64,000 nucleotides of DNA, from the NCBI GenBank assembly GCA_026707545.1, contig JAPOWR010000001.1, forward strand, positions 248,001 to 312,000. Reading direction: 5' to 3'. A program made the translations under genes and the position numbers. Shown piece after piece: positions 52,025 to 59,138 of the stretch; the stretch's first letter is position 1, and each line of letters starts with the position of its first letter. This DNA comes from Acidobacteriota bacterium (GTDB taxonomy: Bacteria; Acidobacteriota; Thermoanaerobaculia; Multivoradales; Multivoraceae). The notes beneath the pieces are model-generated. The model saw only the letters and a list, made by a program, of their open reading frames with translations. It was not told where the DNA came from and did not search any database.

Positions 52025-53764
52025 ATGTCTCGACCCGCTTCGTCCACGCTGGCCGCTCTGGCGAGCCTCGCAATCCTCGCGCTGGTGGCGTCCGTCGCCC
52101 TGGCGGCGGCTCCGAACGCGAACAACCTCGATGCGCCGCTGACGGTCTACACCGGCACCGTCGTCGGCAACGACGGCGAGCCGATTCGCGGCGCCACCGT
52201 GTCGCTGTTCTCGACGGACGAGTCGCGCAGCATCTCTGTCTACAGCCAGCCGGACGGCACCTACAAGCTGCCCGCCGTTCCCTCCGGCAGGTACAAGCTC
52301 CGTGTCCGGCTGATGGGCTGGCTCGACGAGTGGAAGGACCTCAAGGAGACGACCGAGCCGACCCCGATCCAGGTTCGCCTGCGTCAGGCCGAGGGTTGGG
52401 CCCTGCAGTCGCAGCGTCCGGCTCACAACCTGATGAACATGATGGAGTGGGAAGACGAGAAGGACGCGCTGAACTTCCGCATGATGTGCGCCTACTGCCA
52501 CCAGGTCGGGACGGTCGGTTTCCGTTCGCCCGAGGAGCCGGTGGACTGGGAGGTCATGCTCACGCGGATGGACGGCTTCCAGGGTCTGTACAAGCACACC
52601 CAGGACGTCCTGGTTGACAAGATCGTCAGCATCTACGGCCGTGAGGCCGAGGACGAGTGGCCGGACTTCGTGCCCCCGGAACCGCCGTCGGGCGAGTCCC
52701 TCAAGGGTGAGGTTCGCGAATGGCTGATGGGCGACCAGGCCGGGGCCGTGATCCACGACCTCGAACTGGGCGACGACGGCCTCGTCTACACCGTCGACAT
52801 GGCTCAGGACGTGATCGAGACCCTCGATCCGGTGACCGGCGAGCGCGCTTTCTACACGGTGCCGGGCGGTAAGGACTACCTGTCGGCGGCAAGCACCACG
52901 ACCGGAATTCACTCGATCGAGAAGGCCGAGGACGGCGACATGTGGGTCACCCTGGCCTACTCGGGCCAGATGGCCGAGTTCGATGTGGAGACGAAGGAAT
53001 GGCGGGTCGGCCCCGGCCGCGCCGCTCCGCGTCCGCGTGGCGGTTATCCGCACACCCTGCGCTTCGCGCCGGACGGCATCCTGTGGTGGACCGACGCCGG
53101 CAGCCCGAGCGGCGTCGGCGTGCTCTCGCTCGACCCCGACACCTGGGACGGCGAGCGCTGGGACGTCACCGAGTACAAGCTGCCGACGGCCGATCAGGTC
53201 CGCGGCGGCGGCGCCCGCGGCGAATCGCGCGGCGTGACCCCCTACGGCATCGACGTAGCGCCGAACGGCCACGTCTTCTACAGCAAGCTGAACGGCCAGC
53301 GGGTCGGCCGCATCCGTCCGCAACTCGACGCTGACGATCCCGAGCAGGTCGTCGAGTGGAAGCCGCCGGTGCACGGTCCGCGCCGCCTGCACGTGGCCCC
53401 CGACGGCATCGTCTGGGTACCGGGCTGGGCTTCGGGCGACGTCGCGTCGTTCAACGAGGAGACGGAAGAGTGGAAGGTCTATGACCTGCCGCACGGCCCG
53501 AACTCGATGCCCTACGCGCTGAACATCAACCCGGTGACCGGCGAGATCTGGATCACCGGCACGGGCACCGACTCGATGCTGCGCTTCGACCCGAAGACGG
53601 AGGAGTTCGTCGAGTACCGGATGCCGATGATGGTCACCTACACCCGCGAGATCGAGTTCGACGAGGCCGGCAACGCCTGGACCACGAACTCGAACGCTCC
53701 GTCCCGTCACGCCGAGCATCGTCAGGGTTCGGTGCTGATGATCTCGGCCGGAGGCGGCGAGTAG
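52025..53764 (+). CDS. Exported carboxypeptidase-regulatory / heme / Vgb-like beta-propeller protein
   Basis: 579 residues with a signal peptide (to ALAAAP, ~residue 30). Residues ~38-120 form a carboxypeptidase-regulatory-like domain (YTGTVVGNDGEPIRGATVSLF, SGRYKLRVRL). One c-type heme motif, CAYCH (155-159), follows, with a possible Met ligand in VMLTRM. Residues ~240-579 are a streptogramin-lyase-like propeller with repeated DGxxW/VDxxxxVxxxDPxT blades (GDMWVTLAYSG, DGILWWTDAG, EIWITGTGTD). True virginiamycin lyase activity is unlikely; the propeller more likely supports redox chemistry on a periplasmic substrate. A strong RBS and an own terminator suggest abundant protein. Confidence 0.85.
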   Translation: MSRPASSTLAALASLAILALVASVALAAAPNANNLDAPLTVYTGTVVGNDGEPIRGATVSLFSTDESRSISVYSQPDGTYKLPAVPSGRYKLRVRLMGWLDEWKDLKETTEPTPIQVRLRQAEGWALQSQRPAHNLMNMMEWEDEKDALNFRMMCAYCHQVGTVGFRSPEEPVDWEVMLTRMDGFQGLYKHTQDVLVDKIVSIYGREAEDEWPDFVPPEPPSGESLKGEVREWLMGDQAGAVIHDLELGDDGLVYTVDMAQDVIETLDPVTGERAFYTVPGGKDYLSAASTTTGIHSIEKAEDGDMWVTLAYSGQMAEFDVETKEWRVGPGRAAPRPRGGYPHTLRFAPDGILWWTDAGSPSGVGVLSLDPDTWDGERWDVTEYKLPTADQVRGGGARGESRGVTPYGIDVAPNGHVFYSKLNGQRVGRIRPQLDADDPEQVVEWKPPVHGPRRLHVAPDGIVWVPGWASGDVASFNEETEEWKVYDLPHGPNSMPYALNINPVTGEIWITGTGTDSMLRFDPKTEEFVEYRMPMMVTYTREIEFDEAGNAWTTNSNAPSRHAEHRQGSVLMISAGGGE

Positions 53765-53783
53765 GCGCCACCTGGTCAGCGGG

Positions 53784-53853
53784 TCCGCCGGGTACGGTCG
53801 GCGGACATTGCAGTTCGGAGGCCGGTCCCGTCGGGGCCGGCCTCTTTCTTTCC
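53784..53853 (+). terminator. Double hairpin with Rho-independent terminator
   Basis: A first stem TCCGCCG/CGGCGGA (53784-53805) is followed by GAGGCCGG (53818-53825) pairing with CCGGCCTC (53837-53844), then TTTCTTTCC. The second hairpin plus T-rich tail is a textbook intrinsic terminator for the propeller gene and separates it from the membrane-protein cluster. Confidence 0.85.
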
Positions 53854-53926
53854 GGGTGCTGCTCGTTCTCTGGCTGATAGCCTGCCGCGGTCGTCAGATG
53901 CCGCCTGCGAAGCGGAAACCGAAGCG

Positions 53927-54379
53927 ATGAACGTCTCTCAGCAGCCAGAAACAGCGCCAGCCCGTGGTGAGGAATCATCGAGCATCAGGTGGATCATGTT
54001 CTGGCTCTTCTGGTTCTACTACGCCCTCGCGGGATTTGAGCTGGTCCGGGCGCTTCGAAGACTGAGCGACGGGTTGGAACTCTCGGTTGCGACCTTCGCG
54101 GCCCTGAGCTTCCTCGCGGGCCTGCTGGTTGCAGCGGTCTTGTGTGCGCACAGCGAGGGTGTCGGGCTGCTGGTCTGGGTCGAGCGGCTCCCGGACAGGC
54201 TGATGCAGTCGGTGCAGTTGACTGGTCTGGTCCTGATTCTTACGGCCCTCGCTTCCACTACTCCTTGGGGGACTGGCATAGAGGAGCTACACGATCCGAC
54301 CTTCATGCTGGGATTCGGTCTGACGGCTCTTGCCGTGTTCTGCAATGTCAGGCCGCTCGTGGGACGGCGTCGGGCTTGA
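53927..54379 (+). CDS. Small four-helix membrane protein A (unknown family)
   Basis: 150 residues. A ~20-residue polar N-terminus is followed by four hydrophobic segments (MFWLFWFYYALAGFEL, LSFLAGLLVAAVL, VQLTGLVLILTALA, MLGFGLTALAVFC) and an Arg-rich end. There is no signal peptide or recognised domain. It is first of three overlapping or closely spaced membrane-protein genes upstream of the ATPase/TOPRIM pair and shares their helix-helix-loop-helix-helix layout. The stop overlaps the next TTG start by 4 bases. AT content is higher than in the neighbouring metabolic genes. Confidence 0.7.
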   Translation: MNVSQQPETAPARGEESSSIRWIMFWLFWFYYALAGFELVRALRRLSDGLELSVATFAALSFLAGLLVAAVLCAHSEGVGLLVWVERLPDRLMQSVQLTGLVLILTALASTTPWGTGIEELHDPTFMLGFGLTALAVFCNVRPLVGRRRA

Positions 54380-54831
54380 ACAAGCTGAGTTCTCGCAGGA
54401 CCGAGAGCACGTACTCCAGCTTGGGCATGCGTTGGTTCCTCTTTGGAGTGCAGGCTCTGATGGGGGTCATGTTTGCGGTCGTTGCTGTTCGGGCGCAACG
54501 CGACGGTCCGTTGGCCGTCGCGCTCGCGGGCCTGGCTGTCCTCTACGTTGGTGCCTTTCTCCTGGCCCGTGGCAACCGACGGTCGAACGCTTATGGGTCG
54601 GGTGCTCTGCTGACGTCGCTTCGTTCGTGTCCCTCCTGGTTCGGCTACGCCGTCCTCGGTGTCGCCGTCGGCCTGGTGGCCTTCTACACGTACGTAGTTG
54701 TTGGTTCCCTCAACGACCGCGCCGGGGATTCGCCGCACGCGGTGGAAACGTTGGCACCGCTCATGGTGTTCCTGTTTGGCTGCGTCGGACTTCTACAAGT
54801 TCTGCCGAGACTCTCGTTCGGGCGCCGCTGA
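54376..54831 (+). CDS. Small four-helix membrane protein B (unknown family)
   Basis: 151 residues from TTG 54376 (TTGA overlap); ATG 54427 would remove 17 residues. Four helices are seen. The second half reads PSWFGYAVLGVAVGLVAFYTY, then FLFGCVGLLQVLPRLSFGRR. The product at 57840-58259 has the same plan (PSWVGLALALIGLGCVAAGAYSYY, then SQALPRFRRPF), so I regard the two as paralogues by eye. Function is unknown. It is part of a three-gene run with A and C. Confidence 0.68.
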   Translation: MNKLSSRRTESTYSSLGMRWFLFGVQALMGVMFAVVAVRAQRDGPLAVALAGLAVLYVGAFLLARGNRRSNAYGSGALLTSLRSCPSWFGYAVLGVAVGLVAFYTYVVVGSLNDRAGDSPHAVETLAPLMVFLFGCVGLLQVLPRLSFGRR

Positions 54832-54840
54832 GGAGTACCC

Positions 54841-55359
54841 ATGGCCTGGTTGGTGGTCGTCCTGGCTGGCTGCGTGCTCCTGGATGCCGTTGCCTACACC
54901 GTAGCCTCACGGCGTCCTTCGGCCCCTCGAGGCCTGTTGGCGGTGCAGTCTGGCCTGAAGTGGTTCAACTGCGCGGGCGTCCTGCTCTGCGTGGGCTGGT
55001 TCTGGTCGAGGTTGTTAACGGGTGGCGTGTCCTACTCGGGTTGGGCCACGGCCGCCGCGGGCTTCGTGACGGTCGCGACGGTCTGGGCAGTCGTCACATT
55101 CGTCGCTTCAGGGGCCAAGCCTGAGGAAAGGCGCGACGGAGGTGGCCGTCGGGTTCTTCGCTTGGCACCTCACTACGCCCGACTTGCCGCCATCCTGTTC
55201 CTCATGGCGGTGATACTCGGAGGCGGCCCGGACGACTCGGGTGCACTGCTGTTCCTCATGATTGGCTTGGTGCTCTCGGGTTCCCTGGAGCGATCGACGT
55301 TGGCGTCGCTGGAAGCCCCGCGCTCAGTGTCGGTGGTTTCCGAAGACGACGGCGAGTAG
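54841..55359 (+). CDS. Small four-helix membrane protein C (unknown family)
   Basis: 172 residues. Helices are at LVVVLAGCVLLDAVAYTV, FNCAGVLLCVGWFWSRLL, a third after GWATAAAGFVTVATVWAV, and LAAILFLMAVILGG with LLFLMIGLVLSG. A central acidic/basic loop (KPEERRDGGGRR) is cytoplasmic or periplasmic. The motif CxxxLxxxxVxWFWSR is shared with the product at 57304-57786, suggesting a paralogue pair flanking the ATPase/TOPRIM genes. It ends 64 bases before the ATPase gene on the same strand. Confidence 0.7.
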   Translation: MAWLVVVLAGCVLLDAVAYTVASRRPSAPRGLLAVQSGLKWFNCAGVLLCVGWFWSRLLTGGVSYSGWATAAAGFVTVATVWAVVTFVASGAKPEERRDGGGRRVLRLAPHYARLAAILFLMAVILGGGPDDSGALLFLMIGLVLSGSLERSTLASLEAPRSVSVVSEDDGE

Positions 55360-55423
55360 ACGACTCGCCGTCCACCTCCAAGCCGCCCGGCACCTCTTCG
55401 CGTCGAGTTGATAGCTTGCCCTC

Positions 55424-56587
55424 ATGCGGTTGACGCACCTGACCCTGCGCAACTGGCGCAACTTCAAGGAGGCGGACTTCCCGGTTCAGGATCGTCTGGT
55501 CGTGTTGGGTCCCAACGCGTCGGGCAAGTCCAACTTGCTTGACGCCTTGCGTTTTCTTAGGCAGGTCGCCTCAGCCGGCGGTGGTTTCCAGGAGGCGGTC
55601 CAGAGTCGGGGCGGGATACCACGCGTCCGCTGTCTCGCCGCGAGAAACTTCAACCACGGCCATGTGACGATAGGTGTTCGACTGGGGGACGGCGAGAGGG
55701 AGGATCGATGGTCCTACGAGTTGACGTTCACGCGGGAATCGCGGGGGCTGCACCGGCCGATTCTTTCGGGCGAAGTCGTGAAACGGGATGGGACGGTGGT
55801 CCTCGATCGTCCTGACGACCAAGACGAGACCGACAACGAGCGCCTGACCCAGACCTACCTTGAACAGGTGAATGCGAACCAGGAGTTCCGACCGATTGCC
55901 GACTTCCTCCGCACGATTCGGTATCTCCACTTGGTTCCGCACTTGCTCAGAGAACCGGGACGCCAAGCGGATCGCTCAGACGACCCGTACGGCAGCGACT
56001 TCCTCCTTCGAATCGCCAGAACTCCAACTCGCACGCGTGATCGGCGTCTGCGCCGAATCGGCAACGGGCTCAGAGCTGCGGTGCCGCAACTCAGTCAACT
56101 CGAACTGGTCCAGGACGATGCAGGTCGGCCCCACTTGGAGGCTCGCTACGGGCATTGGAGACCTAAGGGCGCGCGACAGAACGAGCACGACTTTTCGGAC
56201 GGCACGCTGCGGCTTGTCGGCCTGCTGTGGTCTCTGCTTGAGGGAAAGCGAGACGCGGGGCCCGTGCTACTGGAGGAACCGGAACTCTCCTTGCATTCTT
56301 CGGTAGTACGGCAGTTGCCATCCATCCTGAGTCGATTCCGCGGCACCGGTGGTCCGCAGGTCCTTCTCACGACACATTCTGAGGAGATCATGAAGGACCA
56401 GGGCTTGGGGCTGGACGAGGTCGTCGTTCTGGAACCCGGAACTGAAGGAACCGAGGCTGTACCGGGAACTTCGGTTGAGGGTGCCGCCCGGCTGCTTGAC
56501 AGCGGCCTTAGTTTGGCCGAGATCCTGGGTCCTCGCACGAGACCCAAGCGCGTCGACGAACTGTCCGGCCAGTTGTTCCTGCAGTGA
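55424..56587 (+). CDS. ABC-type AAA ATPase (AAA_15/AAA_21, OLD-like), partner of TOPRIM protein
   Basis: 387-residue cytosolic ATPase of the SMC/RecF/OLD-like class. The N-terminus LTLRNWRNFKEADFP precedes Walker A GPNASGKSN (29-37). A variable middle region (about 60-250) replaces a coiled coil. Signature DFSDGTLRL is at 256-264, Walker B VLLEEPELSLH at 281-291, and H-loop LLTTHSEEI at 314-322. The stop overlaps the next start by 4 bases. In PARIS, AbiL-like and OLD systems such ATPases sense phage and control a TOPRIM nuclease, so a defence role is a reasonable inference. Housekeeping roles are not excluded. The gene is less GC-rich than its metabolic neighbours. Confidence 0.88.
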   Translation: MRLTHLTLRNWRNFKEADFPVQDRLVVLGPNASGKSNLLDALRFLRQVASAGGGFQEAVQSRGGIPRVRCLAARNFNHGHVTIGVRLGDGEREDRWSYELTFTRESRGLHRPILSGEVVKRDGTVVLDRPDDQDETDNERLTQTYLEQVNANQEFRPIADFLRTIRYLHLVPHLLREPGRQADRSDDPYGSDFLLRIARTPTRTRDRRLRRIGNGLRAAVPQLSQLELVQDDAGRPHLEARYGHWRPKGARQNEHDFSDGTLRLVGLLWSLLEGKRDAGPVLLEEPELSLHSSVVRQLPSILSRFRGTGGPQVLLTTHSEEIMKDQGLGLDEVVVLEPGTEGTEAVPGTSVEGAARLLDSGLSLAEILGPRTRPKRVDELSGQLFLQ

Positions 56588-57192
56588 ACTTCGTCAACCT
56601 CGCCGTCGAGGGAGACACCGACGTTCCCGTTGCGGAACGCCTGATCGGTCTCTTGGACCTGGAGCCCCATGCCGTCGTGACTGGGCCGGGTGCGCCGAAC
56701 CTCGATGCTCGGATTCCCGAGTTCAACCGTTCCGGTGAGCATGTGAACTGGCTGATACTGCGGGATCTCGACCATGACGCTTCCTGCCCAGCCGAGTTGG
56801 TTCGAAACCTCCTTGGTGGGCAGCCGATGGCTCGGCGCATAGCCCTTCGAGTTCCGGTCCGCGCGGTAGAGAGTTGGCTCTTGGCAGACCGGGAGGGCTT
56901 CTCGCGACAGTTCGGCGTAGGGCTGAGACAGGTACCGAGGCACCCAGACTCGCTGGTGGATCCGAAGCGCCGGTTGATCGATATCTGCAGGAGGTCCCGA
57001 CGCGCCGATGTCCGCAGGGGGATGCCGCCGAGACAGGGTAGCGGTAGGTCGGTCGGTCCGGAGTACGTGACCCGCATCGTGGAGTTCGCCCGCTTCATGT
57101 GGGATCCTGAACGAGCGGCTGAGGCGTCGGAGAGTCTCCAGAAGGCGCTAGTCGCCCTGCGACGGCGTGTAGACGATGGTACTTGGAGTTGA
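56584..57192 (+). CDS. TOPRIM-like (DUF4276-type) putative nuclease
   Basis: 202 residues, GTG start overlapping the ATPase stop. The N-terminal LAVEGDTDVP holds Glu9; LILRDLDHDAS holds Asp61-x-Asp63 and Asp65. This is the E...DxD pattern of TOPRIM metal-binding nuclease domains. VRAVESWLLADREGF (about 94-107) is a motif I know from DUF4276/DUF4435-type partners of AAA ATPases. The rest is basic and helical (PKRRLIDICRRSRRADVRR). It is probably an effector nuclease restrained or loaded by the ATPase, by analogy with AriA/AriB of PARIS. The family name is tentative, the TOPRIM-like core more secure. Confidence 0.75.
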   Translation: MNFVNLAVEGDTDVPVAERLIGLLDLEPHAVVTGPGAPNLDARIPEFNRSGEHVNWLILRDLDHDASCPAELVRNLLGGQPMARRIALRVPVRAVESWLLADREGFSRQFGVGLRQVPRHPDSLVDPKRRLIDICRRSRRADVRRGMPPRQGSGRSVGPEYVTRIVEFARFMWDPERAAEASESLQKALVALRRRVDDGTWS

Positions 57193-57303
57193 CAAGATCC
57201 GGGCCCCGGAGACGGTGGCGAGTGGTGGGGGGCTCGGACGAGCGCGATCAGCCCACTGGAGGCGTGTCGTTGCTCGCCCGTCAGGTTTCTGGAGGTGCGG
57301 TCG

Positions 57304-57786
57304 GTGAAGTGGCTGCTGGTGGGGTTTCTTGCGGCCTTCGGGGGTGGGCTTCTCGCTCAGAGGATCGCCGAGTCACGCGACCATCCGGTGTGGCGGCCGA
57401 GGACGGAGCTTGCCGTCGCGTGGGTCTACTGCCTGCTGGCGCTGGCAAGTGTGGCATGGTTCTGGTCACGGGGCCTTGAGTTGATAGGTACGGGCACGTC
57501 CGTGGCCCGCTGGGCCATCGCTGCGTCCGTGCTCGTGGCGGCTGCCGTGGCCCTGCGCCTGGCTGAGCTGTCCACCTCGAAACACAGCTCGAAAGGCGCG
57601 ACAGCGGGCCCCTTCTGGGAGCGTCGCCCTGTTCGGGAGATGGTCTTCTGCACTGACCTTGCAGGGATGCTGTGCGCCCTGCTCGCGCTGTTGTTGTCCA
57701 CCCGCCCTGAGGAGCCCACGACGTTCCCACTGCCATTGCTTGTTCTCGTCCTTTCGTCGACGATCCTTCGTCAGAACGAAAAGTGA
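57304..57786 (+). CDS. Small four-helix membrane protein C' (paralogue of C)
   Basis: 160 residues from GTG 57304, chosen because GGAGG lies 8 bases upstream; GTG 57295 lacks spacing. Helices are at WLLVGFLAAFGGGLLA, WVYCLLALASVAWFWSR, WAIAASVLVAAAVAL and LAGMLCALLALLLS with LPLLVLVLSS. The stretch CLLALASVAWFWSRGL aligns with CAGVLLCVGWFWSRLL of the product at 54841-55359. The 111 bases between the TOPRIM stop and this start hold no gene. Function is unknown. Confidence 0.68.
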   Translation: MKWLLVGFLAAFGGGLLAQRIAESRDHPVWRPRTELAVAWVYCLLALASVAWFWSRGLELIGTGTSVARWAIAASVLVAAAVALRLAELSTSKHSSKGATAGPFWERRPVREMVFCTDLAGMLCALLALLLSTRPEEPTTFPLPLLVLVLSSTILRQNEK

Positions 57787-57839
57787 GACTCCGGCGCTGG
57801 CGATGACGTTGCTGTTGTGCACTTGTTGAGTCATCGCCG

Positions 57840-58259
57840 ATGATTGTCTGGCGTGGCCCGAATCGAATTGCTCACTGGGCTAGCTTCCTGGTCTTTTTCG
57901 CCGCCTTTGGCCTGTGGACGCTCTTGGCTTCGGAGGTGTCGAAGGATCCCGCGTGGCCGGCGACGGCGCTGGGCATCGTGGCGCTCCTGGTGGTCGTCGT
58001 CTTCGCGCTTGCGTGGGCCGGCCGGGGGGCTGTGAAGAGTGAGGGCAGCAGTCTGTTCCCGGCGTTCGATGGCGTTCCCAGCTGGGTCGGCTTGGCCCTG
58101 GCCCTAATCGGCTTAGGCTGTGTCGCGGCAGGTGCCTACAGCTACTACGTCCACGACAGGGAGTTCTGGATCGCGGTGCAGTTCTACGTGGTCGGGTTCG
58201 GGGCGATGGCTCTCTCCCAGGCTCTCCCGCGTTTCCGTCGTCCTTTCGCCCGGGACTAG
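57840..58259 (+). CDS. Small four-helix membrane protein B' (paralogue of B)
   Basis: 139 residues, ATG start. Helices are at ASFLVFFAAFGLWTLLA, ALGIVALLVVVVFALAW, WVGLALALIGLGCVAAGAYSYY and IAVQFYVVGFGAMALSQ, then a basic end (LPRFRRPFARD). The second half matches the product at 54376-54831 in spacing and in PSW-G, YxY and LPR positions. It is the last gene of the membrane/ATPase cluster, convergent with the DUF481 gene, 13 bases apart. Confidence 0.68.
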   Translation: MIVWRGPNRIAHWASFLVFFAAFGLWTLLASEVSKDPAWPATALGIVALLVVVVFALAWAGRGAVKSEGSSLFPAFDGVPSWVGLALALIGLGCVAAGAYSYYVHDREFWIAVQFYVVGFGAMALSQALPRFRRPFARD

Positions 58260-58272
58260 GCGGTCGCAGCGT

Positions 58273-59127
58273 TTAGAACGTGTACCTGAGCGAGTTCGAA
58301 AGGACCACATCCGTCTCCTTGACCCCGGTTGGCGGTTCGCTGTCGTGGGCGACGTTCAGGCTGATCGCCAGGGCCAGTTGACGGAAGAGCTGGATCTCGA
58401 ACGAGGTCTCTGAAAGCAGCCGGAGGTCCTTGGGGCGGTCGAGGCGGGGCTGGGCGTAGAGGGTCTGAACCAGACGCACGCGTTCGTCTTCGCTGTTGTA
58501 GCGGACGGTCAGGTAGTTGGTGGACCGGTGGTGCTCGCTGCTTCTGGTATCCGGGAGGTTGGCCGGCAGGTCGAGGGTCTCCTGCTCGAGCATGTAGCCG
58601 GCACCGACGAAGACTTCGGTGCGTTCGGCCTGGACCAGGGCGAATCGGGCGCCGGCCCCGGCGAGGAAGCGGTCCTCGAGACGGATGAACTCGTTGAACT
58701 GGTACTGCCCAAAGACCTCGAAGGAGGCGCTTGGGCTGTGCTGGCGGATGAAGCGCAGGTGTCCCTGAGCGTTGTTGATGTAGCGGTTGTCGTTCAGGCG
58801 GGTGAAGGAGTAGTTGGAGACCAGGAAGATGACATTGGCCGGATCCCCGGTTTCGTCGTCTGGTGCATTGGTTTCGCCTGCGGCGTCGGTCTCGGGCCGG
58901 GGCCAGGCGTACTGAAGGCGAACGCCGGCGCCGAGGATCTCGCGTTCGGTGTTGCCCTGCTGGAGCGAAGCGTTGATGTCGAAGGTGCCGCCCCATCCCG
59001 GCTCGTTGGCGCCGACCCGCATCTTCTCGGTGTTGACCTGGGCGGCGGCGGGAGCCGCGAGCGCCGTCGCCAACGCCAGGGCTGCAAGAGCGCGCAGGGC
59101 CGGACCGTGACCCCGAGTAGGTCCCAT
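58273..59127 (-). CDS. DUF481 outer-membrane beta-barrel protein
   Basis: 284 residues from ATG 59127. The signal peptide ends ALAAPAAAQ. The mature part has GWGGTFDINASLQQGNTE, alternating beta-strand segments (HLRFIRQHSPSASFEVFGQYQFNEF, FVGAGYML) and a C-terminal Phe (SLRYTF), as expected for a barrel inserted by the BAM machinery. DUF481 includes YdiY-type salt-induced proteins. It follows the serine hydrolase on the same strand by 11 bases. Earlier in-frame sequence is a shadow of that gene. Confidence 0.85.
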   Translation of the reverse strand: MGPTRGHGPALRALAALALATALAAPAAAQVNTEKMRVGANEPGWGGTFDINASLQQGNTEREILGAGVRLQYAWPRPETDAAGETNAPDDETGDPANVIFLVSNYSFTRLNDNRYINNAQGHLRFIRQHSPSASFEVFGQYQFNEFIRLEDRFLAGAGARFALVQAERTEVFVGAGYMLEQETLDLPANLPDTRSSEHHRSTNYLTVRYNSEDERVRLVQTLYAQPRLDRPKDLRLLSETSFEIQLFRQLALAISLNVAHDSEPPTGVKETDVVLSNSLRYTF

Positions 59128-59138
59128 GCGGCTGAAAC

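Noticed and set aside
49843..52125. A single 760-codon minus-strand protein covering MATE and the secreted hypothetical
   Set aside because: Only its last 210 residues look like protein (signal peptide onward). The first part shadows the MATE gene in another frame.
54330..55124. A 264-codon frame overlapping membrane proteins B and C
   Set aside because: Cys/Arg-rich translation without helices. The two overlapped frames give coherent four-helix proteins with paralogues downstream.
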